From: an uncultured Solirubrobacterales bacterium
GTDB taxonomy: Bacteria > Actinomycetota > Thermoleophilia > Solirubrobacterales > Solirubrobacteraceae
DNA length: 7,671 nt
Reading direction: 5' to 3'
NCBI GenBank assembly: GCA_903953065.1
Contig: CAJBIG010000225.1
Location: forward strand, 1 to 7,671
Shown: one piece after another, positions 6,436 through 7,671 of the stretch
Numbering within the stretch: position 1 is the first letter of the stretch
How the letters are laid out: every line of letters begins with the position of its first letter
The notes under the pieces: generated by a model
What the model was told of the DNA's origin: nothing
The model's database searches: none
What the model saw: only the letters and a program-made list of their open reading frames with translations
Program-made: the position numbers and the translations under genes

Positions 6436-7671
6436 CTACTGGTCCGGCGTGTCGCTGTCGCCGAAGTAATTCTTGCTGTCGTCTCGACCTGGCCTCTTTG
6501 GCCTGCTCGGCGCAATCGAGGTCTCTTCGTTCTGGTCGCGGCCCGAATCGGAGCGGTCAGGCCTGCTGGCTTCGTCGCCTGTCTTGCCGCTACCTGAGTC
6601 GTCAGGGCTGCTCGGGGACGGCTCTGCCGATGGCGACGGGAGCGGCCGATTACGTCCGCCGTTGCCACGCCCCGAGTTGTCGTCGCCGCCTGAATCGCCG
6701 CCACGGCGCGGTCTGCGGTTGCCAGAGCCGGGGGAGAAAAATGGGCTCATGTCCTGCGCGTACTGTCGACCTCTGGATCCTGGGCCACCGTTGGACAGCG
6801 ACGGGTCGTCCGCTTCCGGAGCGCCGGGCAGCGCGCCAAGCCCGTCCTCGGCGTCGCCGCCGGCGTTAAGCCCGCCTTGGCGCGGCGGTGCACCGGCTGG
6901 GCGCGGCCCGCCGGTTCCGAGGTCAAAGCCCGGGGCCAATCTGATCGGGCCGCCATCTGCGCCGACCGTGCCTGCGCCGGCGGCGCTAACACCGATGACT
7001 GCTGCTGCAGGCTCAGACTTGGCGCTCTGCTTGACGACATCGGTTACCTTCGGCGCTGCGGTCGCGACCGCTGCGACTGAGACGACAACCGCCCCAGCTT
7101 TCATTGCGCTGGCTGCCAATGCGTTGCCGCCGCCGTCGGCGAGAATCTCGGCAATTCGGTGGCTTACATCGGGAGAAGGTGCGCGCTGAGCATCGGCGAG
7201 CCAGAGTGCCAGCGGCAGTGGCGTAAGTGCAGTTGCGGCGGTGCGAAGTTGAACACGGGCGCGGCGGACCAGTTGGCGCACGCCTGCGTCGCTGACGCCA
7301 AGGTCGGCGGCAACGTCTGCGTGGGCGCGGCCGTCAACGGCCACCGCGAGCAGTGCGGCGCGCTGGCGCTCGGGAAGTTCGGCGATCACGTTGAGCGCGC
7401 TTCGAACTTCCTCGTTCTGCTCGAGGATCGCGTGCGGGCTTAGAGCGCCGTCGGTCGCTTCGATTAGCTCGAGATCTCCAGATTCAGATCGGTTCATTGC
7501 GTTCAGGGCTCCGTTGTGGACGATGCGGTAGAGCCAAGGCCGCAGATCGCGGACCTCGGTTCCCGTAGTCAGCGCCGACCAGGCACTTAAGAACGCCGCT
7601 TGGACAACCTCTTCAGACCGCGCCTCACCCAGAAAACGCTGCGCATAGCGCGTTAGCGCCTTGCTGTAGCG
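6436..7671 (-). CDS. ECF-type sigma-70 factor with hydrophobic segment and long low-complexity C-terminal tail (5'-truncated by window edge)
   Basis: The reverse-strand frame stays open from base 7671 to the TAG at 6436-6438, giving 411 visible residues; the true start lies outside the window. The first 60 or so residues are sigma region 2: ALTRYAQRFLGEARSEEVVQAAF, then LRPWLYRIVHNGALN (about 7671-7495). Region 4 follows with LPERQRAALLAVAVDGRAH and the helix-turn-helix ADVAADLGVSDAGVRQLVRRARVQLR (about 7228-7425). Such proteins direct RNA polymerase to alternative promoters. A typical ECF factor would end here; this one continues with LPLALWLADAQ, a linker, and a hydrophobic Ala/Val segment (about 7048-7116) that could span a membrane once. 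A second Ala/Gly/Val-rich stretch (6958-7008) follows, then about 170 Gly/Pro/Ser/Asp/Arg-rich residues ending NYFGDSDTPDQ. No zinc-finger anti-sigma motif is visible in the tail. Sigma identity is secure; membrane tethering and the tail's function are inference. The target regulon is unknown and no anti-sigma gene is visible. Confidence 0.9.
   Translation of the reverse strand, partial: RYSKALTRYAQRFLGEARSEEVVQAAFLSAWSALTTGTEVRDLRPWLYRIVHNGALNAMNRSESGDLELIEATDGALSPHAILEQNEEVRSALNVIAELPERQRAALLAVAVDGRAHADVAADLGVSDAGVRQLVRRARVQLRTAATALTPLPLALWLADAQRAPSPDVSHRIAEILADGGGNALAASAMKAGAVVVSVAAVATAAPKVTDVVKQSAKSEPAAAVIGVSAAGAGTVGADGGPIRLAPGFDLGTGGPRPAGAPPRQGGLNAGGDAEDGLGALPGAPEADDPSLSNGGPGSRGRQYAQDMSPFFSPGSGNRRPRRGGDSGGDDNSGRGNGGRNRPLPSPSAEPSPSSPDDSGSGKTGDEASRPDRSDSGRDQNEETSIAPSRPKRPGRDDSKNYFGDSDTPDQ
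7048..7116 (-). other. Putative transmembrane segment of the ECF sigma factor
   Basis: About 23 residues rich in Ala and Val with no acidic residue and one internal Lys near the start (ALAASAMKAGAVVVSVAAVA, then TAAPKV). It follows the sigma DNA-binding region after a short linker and precedes the low-complexity tail. Its hydrophobicity is moderate because Ala dominates, so a single membrane helix is plausible but not certain; a buried or amphipathic helix is the alternative. Confidence 0.45.

Noticed and set aside
6473..7189. Long + strand open frame (238 codons), Pro/Ser/Gly-rich, antisense to the sigma-factor tail
   Set aside because: It is the mirror of a low-complexity GC-rich coding region. 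It has no recognisable domain, while the opposite strand carries clear sigma regions in a frame open to the window edge.
7159..7443. + strand open frame (94 codons) opposite sigma region 4
   Set aside because: The minus strand here encodes a clear region 4 helix-turn-helix, and the + strand product has no recognisable features.
7495..7497. ATG as the start of the sigma-factor gene
   Set aside because: The same frame continues upstream for 58 codons to the window edge and encodes sigma region 2 (RPWLYRIVHN), so this Met is internal.

Overview
The window is a gene-dense piece of a high-GC bacterial chromosome, most likely an actinobacterium. Thermoleophilia/Solirubrobacterales-like is my best guess. 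This rests on G/C-ending codons throughout, GTG starts, a weak or absent Shine-Dalgarno at several starts, a TAGGCT box just upstream of an ATG as in leaderless actinobacterial genes, and an ECF sigma factor with a long C-terminal extension. The taxon is an inference from recall; no rRNA or marker search was possible.

Left to centre (1-6397, all + strand): five co-directional genes with very short gaps. They are the 3' two-thirds of secA (preprotein translocase ATPase), prfB (peptide chain release factor 2, with no programmed frameshift), a group-III-fold PLP decarboxylase of the Orn/Lys/Arg family (polyamine-type), nadC (quinolinate phosphoribosyltransferase) and nadA (quinolinate synthase). 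The secA-prfB spacer is 45 bp, prfB-decarboxylase is stop-to-start with no gap, decarboxylase-nadC is 17 bp and nadC-nadA overlap by ATGA. secA-prfB is a classic pairing, also found in Bacillus. nadC and nadA make consecutive steps of de novo NAD synthesis (iminoaspartate + DHAP to quinolinate to nicotinate mononucleotide). The enzyme that makes iminoaspartate (nadB or an aspartate dehydrogenase) is not in the window.

Right (6436-7671, - strand): a convergent gene, cut at its 5' end by the window edge, encodes an ECF-type sigma factor. After regions 2 and 4 it carries a hydrophobic segment and about 170 residues of Gly/Pro/Ser/Asp/Arg-rich low-complexity tail. It is the least ordinary gene here and could be a membrane-tethered sigma factor.

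No tRNA, rRNA, CRISPR array, insertion sequence or phage gene was seen, and no non-coding stretch exceeds about 45 bp. Most of the window is ordinary housekeeping. The points worth a second look are the sigma factor's extension, the putative leaderless promoter of nadCA, the absence of nadB, and a hairpin in the secA-prfB spacer.
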